A stretch of 23,690 bases of DNA from UMGS172 sp045546555 (GTDB lineage: Bacteria; Bacillota; Clostridia; Oscillospirales; Acutalibacteraceae). Of this stretch, positions 7,017-15,105 are shown piece by piece. The stretch is taken from NCBI GenBank assembly GCA_045546555.1, contig JAZQCY010000126.1, positions 1 to 23,690 on the forward strand. The letters are read 5' to 3'. Every line of letters starts with the position of its first letter. Position 1 is the stretch's first letter. Both the position numbers and the translations under genes were made by a program. Under the pieces are notes generated by a model. That model did not search any database. It had not been told where the DNA came from and saw only the letters and a program-made list of their open reading frames with translations.

Positions 7017-8908
7017 TTTTTATCCCTCAAGCCGATCTCGACCCAACCCTCACCGTTTTGTGAGCTTTCGTACATTTTGTCCAGCACGTAGCGTGAGGTC
7101 AGACCCTCATTGGCCGTGACTATAAGCGGCTCGCCCGTGCGGATGGCGTTGGCAAAGTTATCGGCCGCCTGGTTCCATTCTTTTTTGGTAGGATACGGTG
7201 ATTCCTCGGTCCACTTGCCTCCCTTGAACCAATAGGTATGATTGCCCTCGGGGCCGCCCGAGGTCTGTAAGTAAGCGCCCTTGTCGCCGTAGACCTCAAA
7301 ACGGGTGTACCACGACGAGGCGGGATAAGACGTGGTGGATGAAATGCGTGCCACCATACCGTTTTCATATTTCCACTCGGAGATTCCGTAGTCCTCAACC
7401 TCGATATCGTGGGTCTGACAGGTGACCGAGCATTTGACCGCTTGGGGCATACCGAAAAGCGCTGTCATACGGTTGATCTCGTGGATGCCTTGGTTGCTCA
7501 AAGCACCGCCGCCATCAAGAGCCCAGGTGCCTCGCCAACCGCCGTTTTCTTTAAAATACTCGGGCGTGCGCTTGATGTTCAGTATCATATTAGCCGATTT
7601 CAAATTGCCGAAGAAGCCGTCATCGACCGCCTTTTTAAGCTCGGTCAGAGCGCCTCTGAAATGCAGGTCAAAGTCACAGCCCAAGATAAGCCCTTTTTCC
7701 TCGGCCAATTTTATAAGGTCGGCGCAACGCTCGTGATTTATATCCATCGGCTTGGTGACCAACACGTGCTTGCCTGCGTTGAGGCACTTTGCGGCGACCT
7801 CGCAATGCAGACCCGTTGGAGTAACAACATAGCAAGCCTCGACCTTGGGGTCGTTCAAAAACACGTTGATGTCATCGGTGTAGGGCACCTTGAACTGCTC
7901 ACCGACAACCTTGGCCTTTTCCAAATTGGTGTCTACAACGCCGTAAAGGTTGATGCCGACGGTATCCCTTATCTGAGCGCAACGGTTTTTGCCCATTCCG
8001 AGACCAATGACCACCATATTGACGGGGTTATCACGGTAGGGTCGGTCAAATTTTTGCTTGACGGCCAAAGCCGACTCCATATCTCCGGGTGCCGATGCAG
8101 GCCACACCTTTTTTATGTAGTCGTAGCACTTTTTGGTGGCCTGCTCGCCAGTCAGCACGTTGCCGTTGGGCACGTGGGTCTCGATAGATATCGGCATGTT
8201 TTTACCCGTGACGGCGGCGCCTTTGAGCACACGCTCCCACGGCACCTTTTTGCCCTCGACCTCGCTTAGAACTCCTCTTGCCTTTACGTGGAGCATATTG
8301 GCATAGCCAAGCGCACGGGTAAAATACTCAATGCAATCGCCCTGAGCCTCGGGCAACAGCTCAAACATATTGGAAACGTCCCAGGCCATGCCCCATTCGG
8401 GGACATTGAGCGCATCCAACACGGTGATGGCCTCTTCGGGGGTCTGACCGCAGTTTTCTATTCCCAAAATTAGCCCTGCCTCACGGGCTCTTTTGGCAAT
8501 GGGGTAGAACATTTCAAGCACTTTTGACAGCTCATCGGGTCGGGTGGCAAGAATGCCGCACTCGGGGTCGTCCTGCTTGTGTTGCCAGAAGTTGAACGAG
8601 CGCACAAGACGTGTGTCCAAAATATCGCAGGCACGGATGATGCCCTCAAGCTTTTCCATTTCAAGCTTGATTCTGTCCTCACTCGGCAGATGCACCTTGC
8701 AGAGTGACGATTGGATAACACCCGTTTTAAGTCCCAATGAATCCATCTGCGCCTTCAAAGCCTTCAACTGCTCGACCGATTGCTTTTCAATGGGCAGACC
8801 GTTGATAAGACCTCGGAAGTCGACGTATTCCAAGCCCCATTCTTTGAATTTTGGTAAAACCGTGGTGACCTCCTGCTTTAATTCATCCGAAAAAACCGAA
8901 ATATACAT
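7013..8908 (-). CDS. Fusion of a sugar isomerase-like TIM barrel (AP2Ec) and a Gfo/Idh/MocA dehydrogenase
   Basis: Two complete enzymes are joined in one 631-aa cytoplasmic protein. Residues 1-270 form a xylose-isomerase-like/AP endonuclease 2 barrel of the sugar phosphate isomerase/epimerase family. The metal-ligand pattern is intact: E151 in GIEN, D177 in WDVSN, H207 in LHVKA and E243 in IETH. After a linker (270-296), residues 297-625 form an NAD(P)-dependent sugar dehydrogenase. It has a Rossmann loop VVIGLGMG (299-306), the TKP lysine (K386) that replaces the usual EKP, and the D465/H476 block LDGGGALSNQGIHEIN. The pair would suit oxidation of a sugar or polyol at one carbon followed by isomerisation or epimerisation; the substrate cannot be read. 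A GGAGGA ribosome site precedes the ATG at 8908. The gene is divergent from AraC regulator 1 and is co-transcribed with the YgjV-like protein. Confidence 0.88.
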   Translation of the reverse strand: MYISVFSDELKQEVTTVLPKFKEWGLEYVDFRGLINGLPIEKQSVEQLKALKAQMDSLGLKTGVIQSSLCKVHLPSEDRIKLEMEKLEGIIRACDILDTRLVRSFNFWQHKQDDPECGILATRPDELSKVLEMFYPIAKRAREAGLILGIENCGQTPEEAITVLDALNVPEWGMAWDVSNMFELLPEAQGDCIEYFTRALGYANMLHVKARGVLSEVEGKKVPWERVLKGAAVTGKNMPISIETHVPNGNVLTGEQATKKCYDYIKKVWPASAPGDMESALAVKQKFDRPYRDNPVNMVVIGLGMGKNRCAQIRDTVGINLYGVVDTNLEKAKVVGEQFKVPYTDDINVFLNDPKVEACYVVTPTGLHCEVAAKCLNAGKHVLVTKPMDINHERCADLIKLAEEKGLILGCDFDLHFRGALTELKKAVDDGFFGNLKSANMILNIKRTPEYFKENGGWRGTWALDGGGALSNQGIHEINRMTALFGMPQAVKCSVTCQTHDIEVEDYGISEWKYENGMVARISSTTSYPASSWYTRFEVYGDKGAYLQTSGGPEGNHTYWFKGGKWTEESPYPTKKEWNQAADNFANAIRTGEPLIVTANEGLTSRYVLDKMYESSQNGEGWVEIGLRDKK

Positions 8909-8919
8909 AATATTCCTCC

Positions 8920-8948
8920 TTGAAAAAACTAAGCTATGCTATTATAAT
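8920..8948 (+). promoter_or_regulatory. Promoter of AraC regulator 1
   Basis: TTGAAA (8920-8925) and TATAAT (8943-8948) are 17 bp apart, giving a leader of about 65 nt to the ATG at 9020. The opposite gene has only a TTTACA (8985-8990) without a good -10, which fits activator-dependent expression of the fusion enzyme. Confidence 0.7.
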
Positions 8949-8978
8949 AAAATAAAATTCATTTCATTTATAGCATAG
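8934..8978. promoter_or_regulatory. Inverted repeat, candidate operator for AraC regulator 1
   Basis: CTATGCTAT (8934-8942) and ATAGCATAG (8970-8978) are perfect inverted arms separated by 27 AT-rich bases. The left arm lies in the spacer of the regulator's promoter, and the right arm lies just downstream of the -35-like TTTACA of the divergent gene. This is a natural place for self-repression and activation by one AraC dimer. Confidence 0.5.
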
Positions 8979-9019
8979 TTTTACTGTAAAATAGTAATTT
9001 TTTAATCAGAGAGGATATT

Positions 9020-9883
9020 ATGGAACGCATACTGCACGAAAACCGACTGAAGCTTTTGAAAACGCAGGAGCCGTTGACCTTTGTTTACAAGAAAAGCTGT
9101 GAAAGCCCCGACTCACACTCGTTACACATCAACAATTATGTCGAGGTTTTTATCTACATATCGGGTGATGTGGACTATATCGTCGGTGAGTCCTACTACA
9201 CCCTAAAAGAGGGCGACGTTATACTGATAAACCCACACGAGGTACACAAGGCGGTGGTGAAATCGACCGCCGTTTATGAGCGGTTTTACATCCTTATTCC
9301 CGTCGATGCCTTTTTAGGCCTCACCTTTGACCCATTGCAGAAGATACTCGACCGTCCCGAAAACGCTTCGGCGGTGGTGAGCTTGCCAAAAGAGCAATGG
9401 AGTATTATAAAGCCGTTGCTTTACAGCATTGACCGACTTGCCACCGATGGCGGTGACCGTGAAAGCCTTGCGGCATACGGTAAAATAATCGAGCTTATGT
9501 GCACGGTTGACACCTGCGGTCAGACCGCCAAAGCCAACGAGGCCCAAAACATCGGACAACTGCCGTTGCTTATCAGGGACACCCTGGCCTACATTGACCG
9601 CAACTTGACCGAAATACCGTCGGTTGCCGATATTGCCGACCGTTTGCACGTGACGCTCCCCTATCTTTCGTCAATGTTCAAGGCTCATATCGGTGTCAAC
9701 ATCAATTCCTATATCCGTATGCGCCGTGTGGCCTTTGCCAAGCGCCTTTTGGATGACGGCGCTACCGTGACCGAGGCCTGCTTTGACAGCGGCTTTTCGG
9801 ATTGCTCATATTTTATAAAGTGCTTCAGGCAACACATCGGCACAACACCCTTGAAATACAGCCAAAGCCGACGAAAAATATAG
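9020..9883 (+). CDS. AraC-family transcriptional regulator 1
   Basis: This 287-aa cytoplasmic DNA-binding regulator has an N-terminal cupin-like ligand domain (about 15-110), with the pattern NNYVEVFIYISGDVDYIVG and the EGDVILINPHEVHKA strand typical of AraC sensors. The C-terminal double helix-turn-helix (about 190-285) shows SVADIADRLHVTLPYLSSMF and the second-helix signature VTEACFDSGFSDCSYFIKCF, ending with the usual F-R-Q-H-x-G-T-T-P-x-x-Y block. It probably senses a sugar or sugar acid and activates the divergent dehydrogenase/isomerase-ygjV pair. The inverted repeat in the shared control region is the candidate site. The ATG at 9020 has an AGAGGA ribosome site. It is convergent with the GH78 operon and shares a hairpin terminator with it. 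Confidence 0.93.
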   Translation: MERILHENRLKLLKTQEPLTFVYKKSCESPDSHSLHINNYVEVFIYISGDVDYIVGESYYTLKEGDVILINPHEVHKAVVKSTAVYERFYILIPVDAFLGLTFDPLQKILDRPENASAVVSLPKEQWSIIKPLLYSIDRLATDGGDRESLAAYGKIIELMCTVDTCGQTAKANEAQNIGQLPLLIRDTLAYIDRNLTEIPSVADIADRLHVTLPYLSSMFKAHIGVNINSYIRMRRVAFAKRLLDDGATVTEACFDSGFSDCSYFIKCFRQHIGTTPLKYSQSRRKI

Positions 9884-9887
9884 AAAT

Positions 9888-9923
9888 AGCACCGATGCTG
9901 ATACTAATGTCAGCATCGGTGCT
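9888..9923. terminator. Terminator between AraC regulator 1 and the GH78 operon
   Basis: A perfect 14-bp stem (AGCACCGATGCTGA and its complement) closes an 8-nt loop. Short T-rich stretches follow on the plus strand. It lies between convergent genes and can serve both. Confidence 0.85.
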
Positions 9924-9942
9924 TTGTTTAAGGTGCTATATA

Positions 9943-12081
9943 TTACTGCTTTAAATGTTTTTCGGCTTCGAGCAGAAAAACTGCGGCATAGGATGCAAAG
10001 CCATGGTTACAGCTTGCCTTGTCGTAGGTGTTTTCCCAAAGGGTACCCGTGCGGTCGGCCATATACTCAAAATAACCGACACACTCTTTTAACAGTTGTT
10101 CAAAAAGTCCGTACCGCCTTAAAAGGTCGAGCCTTAAATAGTTGCCGACAAAGGAGTTGCTTGGCCATATTTCGGGCCAAAGTCCCTTTTCGCCTCGGTC
10201 AGGGCCGAAGTCGGTCAGCATTCTTTGCCACAGCTCGGGGTAGGTATCGGGGGTGGCGATATCGGTGAAAAATGCGTAGTATTGGCAGGTCTCGGAGCGT
10301 TCGCCCGACGATATAGGTCTGCCGTCACGGTAGACCTCGTTATCGGTGAAAAATTCGCCGTTAAAGGAACGCTTGCGGATGACCTCGGCCAATTTTTCGG
10401 CCTTTTTCAAGGCGGCCTCGTCACCGAAAATGTTTCCGACCGCCCTTAAAACCTTGCAGTAGATCATATTGGACGGGAAATTGATGTCCTGCACAAAATC
10501 GTTGGCCTTTGACCACTCGACAAACACCCAATTTTCAAGCTTTTCAAGCAGACCGTCGGCATTTTCAAACTGCTCAAAATATTTCAAAAGTCCGTAGACC
10601 CTATCCTTGAACCGGAGCACAAAATCCCTGTCACCCGTGCGGTGATAATGATCCTCAAGCTGCAAAATGAACCACATCGCCCAATTGGGAATAAACTGTC
10701 CGTTTATCGCATCGGCAGGATAGCACATCGGGATCATACCCTCGGGCAAAAATTCAAAGCTTTTGGGCAGGTTGTAGTTTTCAAGGAAATTGCGTTCGAT
10801 TCGGTTGTCGCCCGTCAGCGCAAGCTCGGTTCGTGCGGTGAAAAAGCTGTCACACAGCCAACCGGCCCTTTCTCTTGTTGGGCAATCCATAAAAATGTCG
10901 ACCGCATTCTGTTTAAAGGTGTTGACCGCCGCCTTAAAGACCTTTTGAAGCACGGGGTTCAAAGAGTTGTACTCGGCTGTGATAGGCTCACAACAACACA
11001 GCTCGATAATGTGAGGATTCTTGACCGTAAACTCGCCCTCAACGGCCGAAATCCTCATATATTTGAAACCAAATGCTTCGGCCGTGGAGAAGCAGTATGA
11101 GCCTTCGGTCATATCAAGGCGGACAATATTGGTGCATTGCATGCTCAATGGGTCAACGTCACCGCTCGGACGCAGGGTCTCGTCAACGGTGAAATATAGT
11201 GTGCCGCTTTGCTTACATTCGATCTCGGCGGCAATGAAGCCGGTCTGCTCGAAAGGCAGGGAAAGTATCTCAAACTGTCCTTTTTTGAGCGCCGTTTCAC
11301 CGGAATATTTGCTGATGTCGGGGGTCAGTCGGGTGGTCTGCCACTCCTGAATGTCATCGCTCAAATGCCATTCGAGCTCGTTCTCTTTCCAACCTCCAAG
11401 CTCGGCCTTAGAGCAATCGCCTATATCATAAAGAGAACGGTCCTTGCGGTATTTTTCGGGCTTGATGCCTACAATAAACTCACCGTCGGACACTTTGTTT
11501 TCAAAGTCGATGCGTGACACCTCAAAGGGTGAGATGCCTCTGGGCAAAAGTGACTTTTCAGAAAACTCTTCGACCTCAAACGGCACGGCGTTGCTGCTTT
11601 GGCCGCCAACACGCCAATTGTGGACATCGGGGGTCAGACGGTAGCTTTCGGCGGCAGGACGCTGGTAGCTGAAGCGCTGAACACGGCGTACCCTTTCGTC
11701 CAAGCGAAAGGCTTTGAAACCCTCAACACCCGTTGCGGCAACAACACTGCCGTCAACCGACACCTCGGCCTCGATAAAGCCCTCCTGCAGCTGACTTGCA
11801 AAGCTGTTTATGTAATAATTCACGACCTCAATGCTAAGGTGATTCTGACCGTTTGAAAGGGTCAAACCGACCTCATCAACACGGAAAAAGCCCTTGGCAC
11901 AGCGTGCAGGTCCGTGAGCGACAAACTCACCGTTCAAAAACACACGGTAAAATCCCGATGTTGCCACCTTTAAAACACATTTTTTGCCCGAAAGCTCGGT
12001 ATAAAGTCCCATCGTGACCGTCTTTTCGGTCTCAAGGTCTTTAAGCCAAACAGGGGTTGCTTTTTCAAAAAATGTATTCAT
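9943..12081 (-). CDS. Alpha-L-rhamnosidase-like protein (GH78 type)
   Basis: This 712-aa protein has N-terminal beta domains (about 1-370, including an FLNGEFVAHGPAR jelly-roll motif) and a C-terminal (alpha/alpha)6 barrel (about 380-712). The barrel carries the GH78 signature DCPTRERAGWLCD, with D399, E404 and D411 matching the conserved acidic residues. The C-terminal block LWENTYDKASCNHGFAS has E683 in the place of the catalytic base. GH78 enzymes release alpha-L-rhamnose from plant glycosides or rhamnogalacturonan by inversion; the exact substrate here is unknown. No signal peptide is seen, so it should act on imported substrates. The frame opens at a GTG at 12090, but the ATG at 12081 is preferred because AGGTG then sits 6 nt upstream. 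It is the last gene of the transporter/hydrolase operon. Confidence 0.85.
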   Translation of the reverse strand: MNTFFEKATPVWLKDLETEKTVTMGLYTELSGKKCVLKVATSGFYRVFLNGEFVAHGPARCAKGFFRVDEVGLTLSNGQNHLSIEVVNYYINSFASQLQEGFIEAEVSVDGSVVAATGVEGFKAFRLDERVRRVQRFSYQRPAAESYRLTPDVHNWRVGGQSSNAVPFEVEEFSEKSLLPRGISPFEVSRIDFENKVSDGEFIVGIKPEKYRKDRSLYDIGDCSKAELGGWKENELEWHLSDDIQEWQTTRLTPDISKYSGETALKKGQFEILSLPFEQTGFIAAEIECKQSGTLYFTVDETLRPSGDVDPLSMQCTNIVRLDMTEGSYCFSTAEAFGFKYMRISAVEGEFTVKNPHIIELCCCEPITAEYNSLNPVLQKVFKAAVNTFKQNAVDIFMDCPTRERAGWLCDSFFTARTELALTGDNRIERNFLENYNLPKSFEFLPEGMIPMCYPADAINGQFIPNWAMWFILQLEDHYHRTGDRDFVLRFKDRVYGLLKYFEQFENADGLLEKLENWVFVEWSKANDFVQDINFPSNMIYCKVLRAVGNIFGDEAALKKAEKLAEVIRKRSFNGEFFTDNEVYRDGRPISSGERSETCQYYAFFTDIATPDTYPELWQRMLTDFGPDRGEKGLWPEIWPSNSFVGNYLRLDLLRRYGLFEQLLKECVGYFEYMADRTGTLWENTYDKASCNHGFASYAAVFLLEAEKHLKQ

Positions 12082-12107
12082 AAAACGCACCTCATTTTAA
12101 GTCATGT

Positions 12108-14018
12108 TTATTTTTTAATCACGATTCCTGCAAATTCATAAGGGTAAAGGGCGGTGTCAAGCACAGCCATATCACCCTCGATATGACCCTCGCAATTAAC
12201 AAATCTGACATCCTCAAACTGACCGTTCAGTTTTATTTTGAGACCCTTTACTTTGTCCTCAAACAGATTCCAAACACCAAAGGCCAAGGCCTCATCATTT
12301 TCTTTCAGCAACTCATAAAGGTACGGGTGACTACCCTCGGTATAAACCGCCAACGGCTTGCCCAGCCAACCAAGATACTGCAATACCTGACAGCGGCGTG
12401 CATAGGAGGTCATCCAGCCCATTTTGGCATTTTGGGGGATGGCATCGGCCACATTAAACGGCAACACCATAAAGCGGTGACCTTGGGCATTTTCATAAAG
12501 GAACACGCCGTCGATGGCCTCATCACCAAATCGGAAACGGGTGATTATTTTAGCATTTTTCTTGTGCTTTATTGTCTTTATCTTGACGCCCGGGTCAAGG
12601 CGGACATACTCATCCGATTCAATAAAATATTCCTCGGGCACATCGGCAAGACCCTTACTGCTTTGCGGTGTGAAAACCTCGTAGGCCTCAATGCCAACGT
12701 CGATTCCCCGATCCATCAGCATTTTGGCCGAGTTAAAGTCGATAATACTGCCGTTTTTCAAAGCGTCAAGCGACACAAACCGTCCGCTTTCCTCGGTCAG
12801 AATATTGACACCGTTGCCCGAATAGGCCGTGGGCAACGACAGATGTGTGGGGAATTTGGAGTTGGGGTCGCAGAAATGATTGCACCAGGTACCCACATAG
12901 GTCCAATCGCCGTCGTAAAAATCCTTTTCGCAAAAGCGGTACTGCTCATTCAAGGGTCTTAAACCAACCGCCTGCTTGTCGGCAAAAAGTCCCTCGATAG
13001 CCTTATAGACCTCGGCATTGTCCACCATAGCGTCAATGTAGCCGGTCTCATAATCGGCATCGGAAACATAGTCGAGCATATATTTCAGTATTCCGCTTGA
13101 CGGTGCTGAAAACCTCAAGATCTGGTCAAAGCACTCAAGCCTTGCCGCAGAGCAGGCAAAACGGGGCCTTGGATAGGTGTCGCCCTCGGTGAACACCTCA
13201 ACGCCCGACTCCTTAAACCAATCAAGCTCGGCACGGGTATGCTCGATTATTGTACCGAGGCGGTTGCCCCAATACGGTGCGCCCGATGCACGGAAAAACG
13301 GCTTGGTGTTGCCTGCTAAAGCCAATGTATTTTCCAAAACGTCGGCACCGCTGACGTCCCAGCGCACACAGGCACACATACCGAGCCTTGTGGTGGGAGA
13401 TACGGTGTCAAGCTCACGGCGGAGCATTTTGGAAAATTCCAGCATACCGCCGCCCTGCACCTTGAGCCACGCATCACGGTAACGGTTTTTACCACCCGTA
13501 AAAGCCTTTTTATAAAACTCGTCGGCGGTCAGCGTTTCGCCGACTTCATCGCACATCAGCTTCATGTGGCGCTCGCACCAGCAGCCTATTGCGTGCTGTG
13601 AACGGCAGTTCATACGGTAGTCGTCGTCAAGCATTATCATCTTGGCACCGCACTTGGCAATGTTCTTCACCCAATTGGCAAAGTCCTTTTGGAACACGGG
13701 GTCGAGCGGACAAAAGCTCTTCATATCATACTTGTCAAAATGCCTCATTCGGGTATAAGGTGACGGCTCGGTGGTGGGGCTTCCGTCGTGGCCGAAGGTC
13801 TCTCCGAGCCACACAAGGGTCTCAAGTCCGTTGGCCTCAAAATACTCGATAAGCTCTTTTATAAGCTCGAGATTCTGGGGACTTGAAAATTTATGCTCCA
13901 TCTCACGGTCGATGGCCAGCGCAATACGGTGCGCACCTGCTCTTTTTAACTCCGAAAGTGTTTTTTCTTTGTTGAAATGACCGTTGGTGACAATGGTTGG
14001 AACCGTTATTTTATACAT
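12108..14018 (-). CDS. Unrecognised TIM-barrel glycoside hydrolase-like protein
   Basis: I do not recognise this 636-aa soluble family with confidence. The first two thirds look like a (beta/alpha)8 barrel: strands alternate with helices, and two acidic strand ends stand out, MIMLDDDYRM (about 128-136) and VFTEGDTYPRPRF (about 275-287). Their spacing would suit an acid/base and a nucleophile of a retaining hydrolase. A WLGETFG loop and a CxC-rich stretch (138-150) are also present. The last third (about 390-636) looks like a glutamine-amidotransferase-like or beta-sandwich accessory region, as in GH42-type enzymes. No signal peptide is seen. The ATG at 14018 lies 6 nt after a perfect AGGAGG that overlaps the stop of the upstream transporter gene, which suggests tight coupling. 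A hydrolase or lyase on the sugar brought in by that transporter is inference. Confidence 0.6.
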   Translation of the reverse strand: MYKITVPTIVTNGHFNKEKTLSELKRAGAHRIALAIDREMEHKFSSPQNLELIKELIEYFEANGLETLVWLGETFGHDGSPTTEPSPYTRMRHFDKYDMKSFCPLDPVFQKDFANWVKNIAKCGAKMIMLDDDYRMNCRSQHAIGCWCERHMKLMCDEVGETLTADEFYKKAFTGGKNRYRDAWLKVQGGGMLEFSKMLRRELDTVSPTTRLGMCACVRWDVSGADVLENTLALAGNTKPFFRASGAPYWGNRLGTIIEHTRAELDWFKESGVEVFTEGDTYPRPRFACSAARLECFDQILRFSAPSSGILKYMLDYVSDADYETGYIDAMVDNAEVYKAIEGLFADKQAVGLRPLNEQYRFCEKDFYDGDWTYVGTWCNHFCDPNSKFPTHLSLPTAYSGNGVNILTEESGRFVSLDALKNGSIIDFNSAKMLMDRGIDVGIEAYEVFTPQSSKGLADVPEEYFIESDEYVRLDPGVKIKTIKHKKNAKIITRFRFGDEAIDGVFLYENAQGHRFMVLPFNVADAIPQNAKMGWMTSYARRCQVLQYLGWLGKPLAVYTEGSHPYLYELLKENDEALAFGVWNLFEDKVKGLKIKLNGQFEDVRFVNCEGHIEGDMAVLDTALYPYEFAGIVIKK

Positions 14019-14029
14019 AAGCACCCTCC

Positions 14030-14875
14030 TTACAAATTCAGCAAAACGACCGATGCTATACCGACCAAAAGACCGACCGTCTGAAGACGGGTAAGCTGTT
14101 CTTTATAAAGCCATTTTGACAAAAAGTAAACTATTATGATACCGCCTGCCGAGATAAGCGGAAACATCATAGATGCATTGAAAACACCGTTCAATATCAT
14201 AACAAACAAATTGACGGCACCGTTTAAGATTCCGCAAGCACCTGCAGGTATAACAGCGTGCTTCAGATGAGTGAGGGTGCCCTTTCGGCTTGTGGCAAGG
14301 CCGAGTATCAGTGATGCAACAAAGGATAACCCCAGCGCCACCATCATAAATTCATTACTGTAGGTGTCACCAAAGGCCTGCTGACACATTTTTTGAGTGA
14401 CCGTGCACATACCGTTGCCCACAAAGGCAAGCGCCACAAAAATAAGCCACTTGACCGATATCTTTTCGTTATTTTGAGGCTTGTTGATAAGAAACAGCGA
14501 CACGGCCAACAAAGCTATACCGGCGATCAAAAATGCCGATACGGATTCACCCAACAGCATACCGTAAAAGGTGGGAATTAAAAGCGAATACTTGTTGACA
14601 AGTGCGGTCAAAGACACCGTACCGCAGGTAAGACATAAAAGAGTGAAAATGTTGGCCGCCATATACGACACGGCAAAGCCGATCGAATACGGCAGATAGC
14701 CGACATTCCACTTAAAATCTCCGCTTATCACAACAAAAAACATAAGTGCAACAAGGCTGATGATGGCATTGAAAAGATAAACGCCCTTGCCGTCAAACCT
14801 TACGGTAAACGGCTTCTTTAAAACGTCCTGCAAAGGAATAAACAGCACAACGGCTGAAAGCATCAGATAATTCAT
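14030..14875 (-). CDS. DMT-superfamily (EamA-like) transporter
   Basis: This 281-aa integral membrane protein has about ten hydrophobic helices in two five-helix halves, the layout of drug/metabolite transporters. The end of the first half shows the characteristic helix with LVNKYSLLIPTFYGMLLGES, and the second half ends in SKWLYKEQLTRLQTVGLLVG, which matches the conserved 'E.....Q..G' pattern of EamA domains. It is the first gene of an operon with the unknown TIM-barrel protein and the GH78 enzyme, and the only transporter candidate in the carbohydrate block. Uptake of the glycoside or export of a product are both possible. A TTG lies one codon upstream, but the ATG at 14875 with GGAGG 7 nt upstream is preferred. 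A promoter lies at 14922-14950. Confidence 0.85.
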   Translation of the reverse strand: MNYLMLSAVVLFIPLQDVLKKPFTVRFDGKGVYLFNAIISLVALMFFVVISGDFKWNVGYLPYSIGFAVSYMAANIFTLLCLTCGTVSLTALVNKYSLLIPTFYGMLLGESVSAFLIAGIALLAVSLFLINKPQNNEKISVKWLIFVALAFVGNGMCTVTQKMCQQAFGDTYSNEFMMVALGLSFVASLILGLATSRKGTLTHLKHAVIPAGACGILNGAVNLFVMILNGVFNASMMFPLISAGGIIIVYFLSKWLYKEQLTRLQTVGLLVGIASVVLLNL

Positions 14876-14921
14876 CAAAGCACCTCCGGGTGAGCAAATC
14901 GCTTGGGGATAATTCCCTTAT

Positions 14922-14950
14922 ATTAAAGCATTTAACCGCAGAAATTGCAA
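14922..14950 (-). promoter_or_regulatory. Probable promoter of the transporter-hydrolase operon
   Basis: On the minus strand TTGCAA (14945-14950) and TTTAAT (14922-14927) are 17 bp apart. The same -35 hexamer, TTGCAA, is used by the divergent promoter at 15047-15075. Confidence 0.5.
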
Positions 14951-15046
14951 CACTAAATTCCAAAAAAGTCTATAGTTTTTATCAAAAATTCCACGGCGGG
15001 TGGACTTTTGCGAAAAGCGCTCCCGAAACTGTAGTGCATTCAAGCC

Positions 15047-15075
15047 TTGCAACGAAAAAGTTGATGTGGTAATAT
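15047..15075 (+). promoter_or_regulatory. Promoter of the DUF6259-like gene
   Basis: TTGCAA (15047-15052) and TAATAT (15070-15075) are 17 bp apart, about 30 bp upstream of the ATG at 15106. The leader ends in the ribosome site GAGGTGA. Confidence 0.65.
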
Positions 15076-15105
15076 AGAAAAAAGACTGTTTTTGAGGTGA
15101 TCACA

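Noticed and set aside
7409..8269. 286-codon plus-strand frame opposite the isomerase/dehydrogenase fusion
   Set aside because: Shadow of the coding strand; no family resemblance and no ribosome site, while the minus-strand protein has intact catalytic motifs.
12183..12962. 259-codon plus-strand frame opposite the TIM-barrel protein
   Set aside because: The minus-strand gene fits the operon with coupled ribosome sites; the plus frame shows no domain or start signal.
15000..15030. Possible catabolite-repression (cre) site near TGCGAAAAGCGC
   Set aside because: It lacks the symmetric TG...CA ends of the cre consensus, so the match is not convincing.
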